Positions 15,489-23,947 of a stretch of 34,101 nucleotides of DNA are shown piece after piece. Below the pieces are notes generated by a model. That model was not told where the DNA came from and did not search any database. It was given only the letters and a program-made list of their open reading frames with translations. The position numbers and the translations under genes were made by a program. This stretch comes from Bacteroidota bacterium (GTDB taxonomy: Bacteria > Bacteroidota > Bacteroidia > Bacteroidales > UBA6013): positions 1 to 34,101 of the forward strand of contig JAIFMG010000198.1 in assembly GCA_020048645.1 (NCBI GenBank). The letters run 5' to 3'. Every line of letters starts with the position of its first letter. Positions within the stretch are counted from its first letter, which is position 1.

Positions 15489-16871
15489 TCAGCGCTCTTT
15501 CAGGACGAGCTTGTCGAAGCGGATGGCCTGCCTGCCGCAGACGCGCAGGCCGAGGTAGGTCAGCTCGCTGTGGAACTGGCCCTTGCCGACCAGCTTGCCG
15601 TTGACGGTGTAGCGGTACTCGCCGTCCTCGACCTCCACCTGCTGCACATGGGTCTGGCTTCCGTCGCTGGTGGCTCCCGTGCCCACGTAGTCCGAGACCT
15701 CGGTGAAGTCGTTGGCGTCCGGGTCGAAGTAGGTGCTGCGGGCCTCGCCGGTGTTGCGCAGTTCGAAGGCGTGGAAGTCGGCGGTCGATTCCATGAGCAT
15801 GAGGCCGTAGTGGCCCAGCTCGCCGCTCTGCCAGGTGCTTTCGAGCGTTATCACGAAGTCGGAGCTCAGGTCGTCCTCGTAGGGCACGGGGATGAACTTC
15901 CACTCGCACTTGTCCTCGATGTTGGTCTTGTAGAGCAGGCCGCCATCGGCGAGGCTGACCGACTGGGTCCACTCCGATTTCTCGTCGAAGCGGTCTTCGC
16001 TGGCCTTCGAGAGGTCGTCTTCGAGCAGCACGCGCCCGGCGTTGTCCTTGATGGTCAGGTGGTTGAAGCGGACGGACTGCTTGTCGCAGCAGCGCAGGCC
16101 GACGCGCTTGAGTTCGAGCGGCTCGAGGCTGCCTTCGTCGGCGAGCGTGCCGTTGACGTAGTAGCGGAAGTTGGGCCATTCGACCTCGACGGTCTGCACG
16201 TTGCTGGACTGTCCGTCGCCCTGGCGCCCGCCCTTGGTGGACCAGACCTGGTTGCGCAGCCAGTCGTCGTTGTGGCGGATGGCGTAGCTGCTCTTGCCGT
16301 CGCCGTTGAGCTGGAAGGCGATGTACGAGCTGCCCGCGTCCATGAGCATGAGCCCGTACTCGTCGAACTTGCCGCCCAGCCAGGTGCTGCTCAGCTCGAC
16401 GGTGAACTTGGCGGGCAGGTCCAGCTCGGCCCAGTCCCAGTAGCAGTAGCCGTCTTCGTTGGTCTCGAAGACGAAGGCGTCTTCTTGGAAATAGCGCTTG
16501 TACTCGAACTCCTCGCTGGCGACCCAGCCGTTGGAAAGGTCGTCGAAGTCTTCGACGAACTCGCGCAGGCGGCTTTCGCGGAGCATCTCCCGGCCCTTGA
16601 TGAAGCCGATGAGCAGCAGCACCGCGAGCACGGCCCCGCCTACGCGCAGCGTCTTGGTGCGGCGCTTGGCCTGCTCGGCCATTTGCTCGGCCCGGATCTC
16701 CTGCTCCATGCGGTCCACCTCGTCGAGGCTCAGGTGGGTCAGTTCGGCCAGGGCTTCCTTGTTCGACTCCAGCACGTCCTGCTCCGACTTTTCGTCGCGC
16801 AGCTCGCGGTCGCGTTCCCAGACGCGGCGCTTGAGTTCATCAAGTATCTTTTGCTCAAGATTCTTCGCCAT
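15489..16871 (-). CDS. Single-pass membrane protein with two tandem jelly-roll-like domains
   Basis: The 460-residue protein has a charged helical N-terminus (1-72), one membrane segment (about 74-93, VGGAVLAVLLLIGFIKG) and two homologous domains, about 104-280 and 281-460. Parallel landmarks are STWLGGKFDEYGLMLM / STWQSGELGHYGLMLM, YYVNGTLADEGSL / YTVNGKLVGKGQF and VGLRCCDKQSVRFNHL / LGLRVCGRQAIRFDKL. Each domain looks like a concanavalin-type beta sandwich (LamG or DUF1080-like), typically carbohydrate-binding or adhesive. With no signal peptide and a basic loop before the membrane segment, the tandem domains probably face the periplasm. No catalytic residues were recognised. The leader holds four GATG units. 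Function unknown. Confidence 0.75.
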   Translation of the reverse strand: MAKNLEQKILDELKRRVWERDRELRDEKSEQDVLESNKEALAELTHLSLDEVDRMEQEIRAEQMAEQAKRRTKTLRVGGAVLAVLLLIGFIKGREMLRESRLREFVEDFDDLSNGWVASEEFEYKRYFQEDAFVFETNEDGYCYWDWAELDLPAKFTVELSSTWLGGKFDEYGLMLMDAGSSYIAFQLNGDGKSSYAIRHNDDWLRNQVWSTKGGRQGDGQSSNVQTVEVEWPNFRYYVNGTLADEGSLEPLELKRVGLRCCDKQSVRFNHLTIKDNAGRVLLEDDLSKASEDRFDEKSEWTQSVSLADGGLLYKTNIEDKCEWKFIPVPYEDDLSSDFVITLESTWQSGELGHYGLMLMESTADFHAFELRNTGEARSTYFDPDANDFTEVSDYVGTGATSDGSQTHVQQVEVEDGEYRYTVNGKLVGKGQFHSELTYLGLRVCGRQAIRFDKLVLKER

Positions 16872-17293
16872 GGTTTTTATGGGTTGATGGATGGATGGAT
16901 GAAGTGCATGGGGTGTTTTCGTTTTTCGGCGGCATCTTAGGCGGTGCTTTGTTGGGAAGGTGGCCGCCTTGCCGGGTCATTCCGTCGTGCCTGGCGCGCT
17001 GGCCAGGAAGCGGTTCCGGCGGCTTGCCAAGGTCCGTGCGTCCAGGGCCAAGGGCTTGCCGTGCCTTCCTGCCGCGACGATTTCGCCGCCTCGGATTGCC
17101 AATGATAAAGTTACGAAAAAGCGCCGACACCGAGGCCAAAGCGTGCCGGAGAAAACGTATTCGGGGGGAAGTTCGGGGCGATGCCGTCCCGCCTGGCGCG
17201 CGGTCGAAGCCGCCGACGCGCCCGGGGCATGTCCGCGAAGCCGATTTTTGATTACTTTTAAGCCTGAAGACAAGCCCCACCCCGAACGTACCC
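16872..17293. other. Divergent intergenic region with weak promoter candidates
   Basis: It separates the tandem jelly-roll gene (minus) from the plus-strand signalling operon. It contains four GATG units at 16886-16901, a minus-strand TAACTTTA near 17101-17116 and a plus-strand TACTTTTA around 17253-17260, both only partial -7 matches without clear -33 boxes. Frames crossing it are not credible genes. Confidence 0.35.
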
Positions 17294-17980
17294 ATGACGA
17301 AAAGCCCCCCTCTCCTCCGCTGGCGCCGCGCGGCCACCGCGCTGGCGGCCTTCCTGGCCCTGGCCTTGGCGGGCCAGGCGGCTGGCGCGCAGACTCCGCC
17401 AAGCCCTCCGCCCGGCTACGAGCGGGTGGAGGTAGAACGGCCTCTTGCGGCCCCCGACAACCTGCTGGGCAAGGTGCTGCTGGAGCTCAGCCCCGGCCCG
17501 ACCTTGCTGTCGGACAGCCTGGTGCCCCTGCCGGGGGGCCAGCCGCCGCCGATGGTGCCGCTGGCCGATTCGCTCAGCGAGGCCCAGCAGCGGCTGCTCT
17601 TCCTGGACACCGCCGCCCTGGCCCGCGCCCGGAGCCAGCCGCTGGTGCCCGCCTACGCCCAGTTGGACAAGAAGCTGGAGGGCTTCCTCGGCGTGGCGGC
17701 GCTGGTGCTGTCCATCGCCCTGGTCTTCCTGGCCCTGGGCTTCCTGATCGCCATAGCCGACTTCAACGTCCGGGACATGCTCCTGACCAGCGACCTTCGG
17801 GTTTACCTCTTCTTCGGGCTGGTCCTGGCCATCTTGGCGCTGCTGGCCCGGCTCTTCGGCTTCCTGGCCAGCGGGCAGACCTTGTTCCTCTTCGGCCTGG
17901 TGGTCGGCGTGGCGGCCAGCCTGCTGACCCTGCGCCTGCTCAAGGCCAACCGCGACGAGAACGCCCGCGAACGTCCATAG
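17294..17980 (+). CDS. Exported/inner-membrane protein of unknown function
   Basis: A 228-residue protein with an N-terminal signal peptide (about 10-34, ending AGAQ), a Pro-rich periplasmic segment to about 130, and three hydrophobic segments near 134-156, 168-188 and 193-213 with a charged tail. No family recognised. It starts a tight plus-strand operon: 23 bp to the PP2C-like gene, then 40 bp to a HAMP-GAF-PAS receptor, so it may be a membrane partner of that signalling unit. Conspicuous Pro/Leu/Ala richness reflects the GC-rich coding. Confidence 0.75.
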   Translation: MTKSPPLLRWRRAATALAAFLALALAGQAAGAQTPPSPPPGYERVEVERPLAAPDNLLGKVLLELSPGPTLLSDSLVPLPGGQPPPMVPLADSLSEAQQRLLFLDTAALARARSQPLVPAYAQLDKKLEGFLGVAALVLSIALVFLALGFLIAIADFNVRDMLLTSDLRVYLFFGLVLAILALLARLFGFLASGQTLFLFGLVVGVAASLLTLRLLKANRDENARERP

Positions 17981-18003
17981 CCCACCCAACCCGACGCCCG
18001 AAC

Positions 18004-18879
18004 ATGTCCGACAACCGACCCAACAAGTTCTTCGACCACAGCGACTTCCGGCACGCCCAGTTGGACGCTGGCCGCCACCCCAGCCACAGCCTGGCCGGCC
18101 AGACACCCAACGGCCTTGTGCTGGCCCTCTGCGTGAGCGAACTGCCTGAGACCGACCCCCGCGTGGCCGAGGACGCCGCGGGCGACTTGCTGCGCTTTTT
18201 CCAGAAAAACTACCAAGAGAACCCCTACGCCGCCATTTTTGGGGCCTTCGAGTTCGTCAACCGGAGGCTTTACCTGGAGTCGTTCCGAAACGCCAAGCTC
18301 GCCGGGGCCAGCCTCTCGGCGACCCTGGTGCTCATCCGCGAGAACCTCCTCTTCTTCGGCTCTGTGGGCAACAGCTCCTTGTACTGGATGGAGGAGGCCG
18401 TGCTCGAGCAGGTCGAGAACGTGTTCGAGACGGTCGTCCACACCCAGGAGAACGCCGTGCCGGGCTACTGCCGCGACGATACCCTGATCAACGCCCTGGG
18501 TGGCGACAACTCGCTCAAGGCCCGCATCTGCAAGGCCCCCATCGTCCCCGAGAGCCGGGACCTGTTCGTGATGTGCTCGCCGGCCTTCTTCAAGTCCGTG
18601 CCCGAGCTGCAATGGGTGCGGCAGCTCCGCCAGCGCGTGCCGCTCGACGAGAAAGTCCGCGTGCTGGCCCAGCTTTCGCGGAAAAGCGGCAAGAGCGATG
18701 GCTCGCTGCAGATGGTGCAGTACAAGAACATCCAAGCCTACAACATCGGCCACCACGAATATAGCCTGGCCGACCAGTGGAGCGCCCGGCTCTTGCGCCT
18801 TGTCGGGCAGCGGCGCGCCTTCGCGATGCTGCTGGGGATCCTGCTGCTGCTCTGGCTGGTCAACCTCCTGGTCCATTGA
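18004..18879 (+). CDS. PP2C-like pseudophosphatase with C-terminal membrane anchor
   Basis: The 291-residue protein has the strand order of PP2C/SpoIIE phosphatases: an opening pair of strands (SLAGQTPNGLVLALCVSE), the central GASLSATLVLIRENLLFFGSVGNSSLYWM (cf. GSTA...ANVGDSRAYL), and DLFVMCSPAFF (cf. DLLLLCSDGL). The metal-binding Asp of DGMGG, of VGDSR and of SDG are replaced (SE, GNSS, SPA), so catalysis looks lost. A single hydrophobic segment at the extreme C-terminus (about 271-290) makes it tail-anchored. It sits between a membrane protein and a receptor lacking an output domain, suggesting a scaffold or binding role. Fold assignment is by motif spacing only. Start ATG 18004 follows the preceding gene by 23 bp. 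Confidence 0.65.
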   Translation: MSDNRPNKFFDHSDFRHAQLDAGRHPSHSLAGQTPNGLVLALCVSELPETDPRVAEDAAGDLLRFFQKNYQENPYAAIFGAFEFVNRRLYLESFRNAKLAGASLSATLVLIRENLLFFGSVGNSSLYWMEEAVLEQVENVFETVVHTQENAVPGYCRDDTLINALGGDNSLKARICKAPIVPESRDLFVMCSPAFFKSVPELQWVRQLRQRVPLDEKVRVLAQLSRKSGKSDGSLQMVQYKNIQAYNIGHHEYSLADQWSARLLRLVGQRRAFAMLLGILLLLWLVNLLVH

Positions 18880-18919
18880 GCCATTTCATTCCCCGGACTT
18901 CCCATTTGACTTCCTGCCG

Positions 18920-20959
18920 ATGAAAAATCTCAGCATACAAAGGCTCTTCACCCTGATCAACGCCCTCCTCGGGGCGATGGTCCTGCTCAGCGCGTTCATC
19001 TCCGGCTGGATCTACTTCAACAACCGGCAGCTTACGAAGGCCCACGACCAGGCAGGCGCCCGCTACCGCCAGACCAATGGCCTGATCCACAACATCGACC
19101 TGATGATGATTTTGGCCAAGGACTACGCCGCCACCCGCGACCCTGCCAAGGAGAGCCTCTACCTTCGGCAGGTCGAGCTCCTCCAGGCCCCCGCCGACCC
19201 GTCGCGCGGAGGCTCCTTGGCCACCTTGGGCGATTTGGACCTTTCGTTCGAGGAAGCGGGCCTGCTGCGCGACGTCCACGATCGGTTCGACGCCGTCATC
19301 GGGCTGCAAAGGCTGGCATTCTCGGAGGGTGGCGGCCAGCAAGCCTCCGCCCGCGTCCAGGTCTTCAGCACCGACATGGAGCAGCTCGCCTTCGAGATGA
19401 ACGGCCTGCTGGCCCAACTGGCCCTGGCCGTCGAGCGCCGTGGCGAACTTGAGCGCGACGCGTTGGCCGAGCAGTCGCAGAAGCTGGGCTTTGTCCTGGA
19501 CTTCCTCATCCTGGCCATTCTCGGCCTGCTCGTGTTTTCGACCATCGCCCTCCGCCGGCGGGTAACCTTGCGCATCCAGTCGCTCAACAAATATTTCCGC
19601 CAGATGGCAAGAGGCGATTTCCAACTGGAAATCAAGGCTTTGCACGACGACGAGATAGGCGGGCTCGCCGAAAACATCAACCAGATGGCCAGCGGGCTCA
19701 AGACCAAGTCGGATTTCGTCCTGCGCATCGGCCTGGGCGAGCTCGACACGCCCTACAAGCCCCTGGGCGACGACGACCTGATGGGAAAGTCGCTCATCGA
19801 GATGCGCGACAGCCTGCGAAAGGCCCAGCGCGAGGAGGCCGAACGCTCCGAGCAAGACCGCCAGCGCGACTGGGCCACCCGGGGCCTCTCGCTCTTCGCC
19901 GAGGCCGTCCGCAAGGAGACCGACCTCGAAAAGCTCACCCTGCGCTTCCTGGTGGACCTGGTCGGCTACGTCGGTATGCTGCAAGGGGCCATTTTCCTGC
20001 TCGATGAAGAAAAGCGGATCATCCGCCTGCGCAAGGCCTACGCCTACAACCGCGAGCGGCTGGTCAGCAAGGAGATAGAGCTGGGCGAAGGCATCGTGGG
20101 CCGATGCCTGGCCGAGGCCAAGACCATCGAGCTGACCGAGATTCCCGAGGGCTACGTCAAGATACGCTCCGGCCTGGGCGACAAGCCGCCCAGCTACATC
20201 TGCGTGGTGCCCATCCTGCACGAGGGCAAGGCCCTGGGAGCCTTGGAGCTGGGCGGGTTCCACCGCCTGGAGGCCTACCAGCTCGACTTCCTCAAGCAGG
20301 TCTGCGAGCCCCTGGCGTCCAGCCTCCACAACGACAAGGCCAACCAGCAGAACCTCAGGCTGCTCGAAGAGTTCCGCCACCAGTCGGCCGAGCTGGCCGA
20401 GAAGGAGTCCGTCATGCGGCTGAGCGTAGAGGAGATGATGGTCGCCCAGCAGCAGGCCCTGAGCCGGGAGGAGGAGCTAGGCCGGAAGATGGACGAGCTG
20501 AACCAGATCAAGGAGCAGTTGCACCAGAAGGACGCCCAGAAGCAAAGCCAGATCGAGGCTCTGCGCCAGGAAAACCAGCGCGGCCTCGAGCAGCTCCGCC
20601 AAGCCAAGCTCCAGAGCGACGCCCTGCTGGCCGCCCTCAACCATTCCACCTACGTCGTGGAGTACGACCTCGATGGCAAAATCCTCTATGTCAACGACTT
20701 CGTGGCCAAGCTCATGGGAAAGCCCAAGGAGTCCTTCATCGGGAAGAACACCCGAGACTTCCTCGACTGGGACAGCCTGGGCATCCGGTTCGACGACTTC
20801 TGGGAAAAGCTGCGGCAAGGCAAGCCGCAAAAGCTGCTGCGCCGGGTGCCCAAGGAAAACGGCAAGACCCTGGTGCTGACCGAGCACTACGCCCCCGTGT
20901 TCGACCAGGACGGCAGGGCCACCCGCGTGCTGAAGGTCTCGCACAGCTTCCTCGAATGA
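18920..20959 (+). CDS. Membrane receptor: periplasmic helical domain, HAMP, GAF, coiled coil, PAS; no output domain
   Basis: The 679-residue protein has TM1 (12-33), a helical periplasmic domain, TM2 (188-210), HAMP (211-263), a second HAMP-like unit (266-301, LGDDDLMGKSLIEMRDSL), GAF (about 330-470), a long coiled coil (475-565) and a C-terminal PAS (566-679, YVVEYDLDGKILYVNDFVAKLMG). There is no histidine-kinase, GGDEF, EAL, PP2C or chemotaxis signalling domain. It shares this whole architecture and sequence (NWVTRGL/DWATRGL, AYAYxR, GEGIVG, IPEGYVKIRSGLG) with the gene at 21927-23897. The output is probably through a partner, possibly the pseudophosphatase just upstream. ATG 18920 gives the natural MKNLSIQRLFTLIN start. 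Confidence 0.9.
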   Translation: MKNLSIQRLFTLINALLGAMVLLSAFISGWIYFNNRQLTKAHDQAGARYRQTNGLIHNIDLMMILAKDYAATRDPAKESLYLRQVELLQAPADPSRGGSLATLGDLDLSFEEAGLLRDVHDRFDAVIGLQRLAFSEGGGQQASARVQVFSTDMEQLAFEMNGLLAQLALAVERRGELERDALAEQSQKLGFVLDFLILAILGLLVFSTIALRRRVTLRIQSLNKYFRQMARGDFQLEIKALHDDEIGGLAENINQMASGLKTKSDFVLRIGLGELDTPYKPLGDDDLMGKSLIEMRDSLRKAQREEAERSEQDRQRDWATRGLSLFAEAVRKETDLEKLTLRFLVDLVGYVGMLQGAIFLLDEEKRIIRLRKAYAYNRERLVSKEIELGEGIVGRCLAEAKTIELTEIPEGYVKIRSGLGDKPPSYICVVPILHEGKALGALELGGFHRLEAYQLDFLKQVCEPLASSLHNDKANQQNLRLLEEFRHQSAELAEKESVMRLSVEEMMVAQQQALSREEELGRKMDELNQIKEQLHQKDAQKQSQIEALRQENQRGLEQLRQAKLQSDALLAALNHSTYVVEYDLDGKILYVNDFVAKLMGKPKESFIGKNTRDFLDWDSLGIRFDDFWEKLRQGKPQKLLRRVPKENGKTLVLTEHYAPVFDQDGRATRVLKVSHSFLE

Positions 20960-20996
20960 TCAGAAAGCCACCGGCCCCCGAACCCGAAAAAACGCG

Positions 20997-21004
20997 TACT
21001 TTCG
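20997..21004 (+). promoter_or_regulatory. Putative -7 element of the small Cys-rich membrane protein
   Basis: TACTTTCG followed by CGG, 26 bp before the ATG at 21030. The same TAnnTTCGCGG string occurs before the helicase gene. No TTTG in the -33 position. Confidence 0.4.
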
Positions 21005-21029
21005 CGGCATCAACCAACAACCAACCTAC

Positions 21030-21242
21030 ATGCTTCCCATCCTGAAACTGATTTTTGTGGCCATTGTGATGATGGTCTTTGTGGTAGGGGCGATGTCCGT
21101 GCGCATCCTCTTCAAGCGCGACGGGCACTTCTCGGGCGGCAGTTGCCAATCGAGCCCCGAGCTCCGCCGCCGCGGCATCGTCAACTGCGCCTGCTCGGCC
21201 GACGAGGTCGATACTTGCTCCACCGAGGAGGCCAAGGCCTGA
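21030..21242 (+). CDS. Small Cys-rich membrane protein, NqrM/DUF539-like
   Basis: A 70-residue protein with one N-terminal membrane segment (about 3-26, ILKLIFVAIVMMVFVVGAMSV), then a short hydrophilic tail with four Cys (GGSCQSS, VNCACSA, DTCS). From memory, this organisation (TM, RILFKRDGxFSGGSC, then CxC) resembles the NqrM group, whose E. coli/Vibrio member is needed to mature Na+-NQR and which has Bacteroidota relatives called membrane or secreted proteins. Its Cys residues could carry iron or a disulfide. No NQR genes are in the window, so the link is by shape only. It ends 28 bp before a perfect bidirectional terminator. Confidence 0.65.
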   Translation: MLPILKLIFVAIVMMVFVVGAMSVRILFKRDGHFSGGSCQSSPELRRRGIVNCACSADEVDTCSTEEAKA

Positions 21243-21270
21243 GGCCAGGCCAGTTGGCAGAAAGCGTAAC

Positions 21271-21315
21271 AAATTGGACGGCCCGCGGGAAATCTTCCCG
21301 CGGGCCGTCCAATTT
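21271..21315. terminator. Perfect 21-bp inverted repeat between convergent genes
   Basis: Arms 21271-21291 and 21295-21315 are exact reverse complements with a 3-nt loop (ATC). The outer AAATT / AATTT ends give a short U run on either strand, as expected for a bidirectional terminator between the small Cys protein gene and the coiled-coil gene. Confidence 0.85.
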
Positions 21316-21345
21316 GGGTTCGGCAGCATCGCGCCGCGCGCTGTC

Positions 21346-21843
21346 TCACTGGTAGGTCCTGGAGATGTTGGCGTTGTTGGTGCGGGTGGAGTCGATCATG
21401 CGGTTGAGGTCCTGGTGCAGCTTCCGGAGGGTCTCGTTGGAGCTGTTCATGTTGGCATAGACCTGCTCCAACTGCCTGACCTTCTGCTGGAGCTTCATCA
21501 GGTTCTGGTTCTCCTGGTTCAGGCGCAAGATCATCACTTCCTTCTCGATGATCTGCCGCTGGCTCAGGACCAGCGAGTCTCCAAGGTTGATGTTGGTGCC
21601 TTGCTGAAGGGTCAGCTCCTTCTGCATCTCGTTCTTCTGGCTCGTCAGGGTCTCGATCTGGGCGTTGGCGTTCTCGAGGTTCCGCTTCTGCTTGCGGCTG
21701 TCCACGAAAAGCCAGATGGCCAGCGCGAAGAAGACAATGGCGAAAATGATGGCCACCACCGCCAGCCCGTTCGAACGCTCCTCTTCTTCCAGAACCTGGC
21801 TTTCTGGGGTTTCTGGGTCTTGGTAGGTCTCTTTCTCTTGCAT
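21346..21843 (-). CDS. Coiled-coil membrane protein of unknown function
   Basis: A 165-residue protein: acidic N-terminus (MQEKETYQDPETPESQ), one membrane segment (about 27-47, LAVVAIIFAIVFFALAIWLFV) and a long coiled coil (about 50-150) rich in Gln/Asn/Leu heptads. No enzyme motif. Its start is about 83 bp after the stop of the upstream HAMP-GAF-PAS receptor on the same strand, so it is probably cotranscribed and may bind it through the coiled coil. Similar small TM/coiled-coil proteins accompany cell-envelope machines, but the exact role is unknown. The gene ends about 31 bp from the bidirectional hairpin at 21271-21315. Confidence 0.75.
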   Translation of the reverse strand: MQEKETYQDPETPESQVLEEEERSNGLAVVAIIFAIVFFALAIWLFVDSRKQKRNLENANAQIETLTSQKNEMQKELTLQQGTNINLGDSLVLSQRQIIEKEVMILRLNQENQNLMKLQQKVRQLEQVYANMNSSNETLRKLHQDLNRMIDSTRTNNANISRTYQ

Positions 21844-21926
21844 GGAAATGATTTTTAGGTTGTGAAATAGATGGAAAGGGTGGGGTCGGGGTGGTTTGAG
21901 TTTGCGGTTTTGGGGATGCCGTCCGG

Positions 21927-23897
21927 TCAGGCCAGGGTCGGGTCGGCCTTGGCCGCGATCCTGGTGATGTCGAACCCGACCATCTTCACGCCGACGATTT
22001 CGCCGTTCTCGTCGCGGAAAGGCACGTAGCTCTCGAACAGGACCACGGGGCCCTTGGGGGTGACATAGACGTTCTGGGTCACGTTCTTGATGCCGTGGCC
22101 CAGGTCCTCGAGCATCTCCTGGTACTTGACCAGGTCGAAGTGGTCGATGGAGATGAGCATCTGGTGCTGCTTGCCCAGGAAGTTCTCGTAGGAGAGGTTG
22201 AGCACCTTCGAGAACTCGTCGTTCACCGAGCGGATCTTGCCGGCCAGGTCCATCTCCACGATGGCGAAGGAGTTGTCGAAGACCTCCAGCGAGGTTTCCA
22301 GGTCCTTGATGCGCCGCGAGGATTCCTCCTGCGTGGACTGGAGCTCCTCGAGGTTCTGGCGCATCTCCTCCTCCTGCTGGATGAGCTGCTCGCTCTGGAT
22401 CTTCGATTCGCGCAGCAGGGCGGCGGTGCGGCTGTTGATCTTGACGTTCGAGATGGTCGAGGCGATGCTCTCGCCGACTTTCTCGACGAACTCGATCTGG
22501 TAGTTGGCGTAGGGGTTGAAAGAGGCGATCTCGATGACGCCATAGACCTCCTCGTTGAGCTTCAGGGGCACGATCAGCAGGCTGCGCGGGTTGGCCTTGC
22601 CCAGGCCGGAGGTGATGTTGACGTAGCCGTCGGGGATGTCGGTCATGTGGATGGTCTGCTTTTCGAGCAAGGCCGTCCCGACCAGCCCCTCGCCCTTGCG
22701 CACCTGCTTGTGGACGAACTTCTTGCGCTCATAGGCGTAGGCGGCCGTCAGTTCCAGGATGATGTCCTCCTTGTTGTCGTCGTTGAGGATGAACATGCCT
22801 CCCTGGTTGGCCTCCAGGTACTTGACCAGGTTGCTGATGATGCTGTAGGAGAGCTGCTCCATGTTGTCGTTGTGCATCCGCAGGATGTCGCCGAACTTGG
22901 CCAGGCCCCGGGTCACCCAGTTGCGCTGCTCGTCCTCGGTCTTGCGGTTGTCCTCCTTCTCGGCGGCCTTCTGGAGGTTCATGCGCATGTTGATCAGCGA
23001 GTTGCCCAGGATGTCGCCCTCGCTCAGGGGCGTGAACTCGGACTTGAAGTTGCCTTTGCCGATTTCCTGCGAGAACTCGGAGGTCTTGCGCAGGCTCTCG
23101 ATGAAGGAGTTCAGGGCGTTGGCCATTTCGCCGATCTCGTCGTTGTTGACCTTCATCTTGTCATCGGGCAGGATGCCCTTGCTCATGCGCAGCAGCACCT
23201 GCTTGAGGAAGTTGATGGGCTTGATGATGCTCAGGATGGTGAGCCAGGCGATGACCAGGGCCACGAAGAACAGGATGGTGCCGATGACCACGATGACCCG
23301 CTGGAAGCTGTCGAACGAATCGACCATGCGGCGGTTGCTGTCGCGCGAGAAGGCCTCGATGCGCCCCAGCAGGTCGCTCAGCTCTGCCAGGATGTTGTCG
23401 GTCATGATGATGACCTCGCCGTTGTCGTCCACCATCGGGATGACCATCCAGGTGATGGTCAGGTCGCTGTAGCTCTCGAAGTCGTCGAGCTGCTCCATGA
23501 TGTTCTTGTGCTGCACGAAGAGCGAGTCCTCGATGGAGGCCATGATCTGCAGCAGGTCCTTGGTCTCCTGCTCGGGCCAGAGCTTGGAGAGGTAGGTCAG
23601 CGTGTCCTTGTAGTGCTGGAACACCTCGCCATGCAGCTCCTTGAGCTTGACCTTGTCCTTGGTGTCGGGCAAGGCGTTGTGTACCCAGTTCTTGATCAGC
23701 ATCTTGGAGCTGTTCAAGTCCACCAGGAGGTTGTTGAGCTCGGCCACCGATGGGGTGTACACCTGGATGATGGTGTCCGAGATTTCCCGGTTTTTGCTCA
23801 AGGTGGAATAGATCCACACGCTGCTGAGCATGACGGCGAAGGTAAGGATGCCGAAGCCGAAACTTAGGCGCCTCGCGATGGTGAATCGAAACTTCAT
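21927..23897 (-). CDS. Second HAMP-GAF-PAS membrane receptor without output domain
   Basis: A 656-residue paralogue of the receptor at 18920-20959. TM1 (9-32), a four-helix-like periplasmic sensor (33-200), TM2 (201-224), HAMP (225-275), a second HAMP-like unit (276-312, LSEGDILGNSLINMRMNL), GAF (about 345-490), coiled coil (490-535) and PAS ending at FDITRIAAK. Chemotaxis-type 4HB sensing is plausible but no MCP tip, kinase or cyclase follows. The protein stops right after the PAS. It lies downstream of the YfiR-like and SLEDLM-repeat genes on the same strand, with a near-consensus promoter of its own in the 117-bp gap. In the classical Yfi pathway the equivalent HAMP receptor (YfiN) carries a GGDEF cyclase; here nothing equivalent is present. 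Confidence 0.9.
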   Translation of the reverse strand: MKFRFTIARRLSFGFGILTFAVMLSSVWIYSTLSKNREISDTIIQVYTPSVAELNNLLVDLNSSKMLIKNWVHNALPDTKDKVKLKELHGEVFQHYKDTLTYLSKLWPEQETKDLLQIMASIEDSLFVQHKNIMEQLDDFESYSDLTITWMVIPMVDDNGEVIIMTDNILAELSDLLGRIEAFSRDSNRRMVDSFDSFQRVIVVIGTILFFVALVIAWLTILSIIKPINFLKQVLLRMSKGILPDDKMKVNNDEIGEMANALNSFIESLRKTSEFSQEIGKGNFKSEFTPLSEGDILGNSLINMRMNLQKAAEKEDNRKTEDEQRNWVTRGLAKFGDILRMHNDNMEQLSYSIISNLVKYLEANQGGMFILNDDNKEDIILELTAAYAYERKKFVHKQVRKGEGLVGTALLEKQTIHMTDIPDGYVNITSGLGKANPRSLLIVPLKLNEEVYGVIEIASFNPYANYQIEFVEKVGESIASTISNVKINSRTAALLRESKIQSEQLIQQEEEMRQNLEELQSTQEESSRRIKDLETSLEVFDNSFAIVEMDLAGKIRSVNDEFSKVLNLSYENFLGKQHQMLISIDHFDLVKYQEMLEDLGHGIKNVTQNVYVTPKGPVVLFESYVPFRDENGEIVGVKMVGFDITRIAAKADPTLA

Positions 23898-23947
23898 CGG
23901 CCTGTGGCTTGAAAAGGGTTTTCGAAAGGCCGCTGCGGCGGCTCCAA

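Noticed and set aside
17101-17116. Promoter for the tandem jelly-roll gene (TAACTTTA)
   Set aside because: Only a partial -7 match, no -33 box, and about 230 bp from the start; noted inside the intergenic entry but not called.
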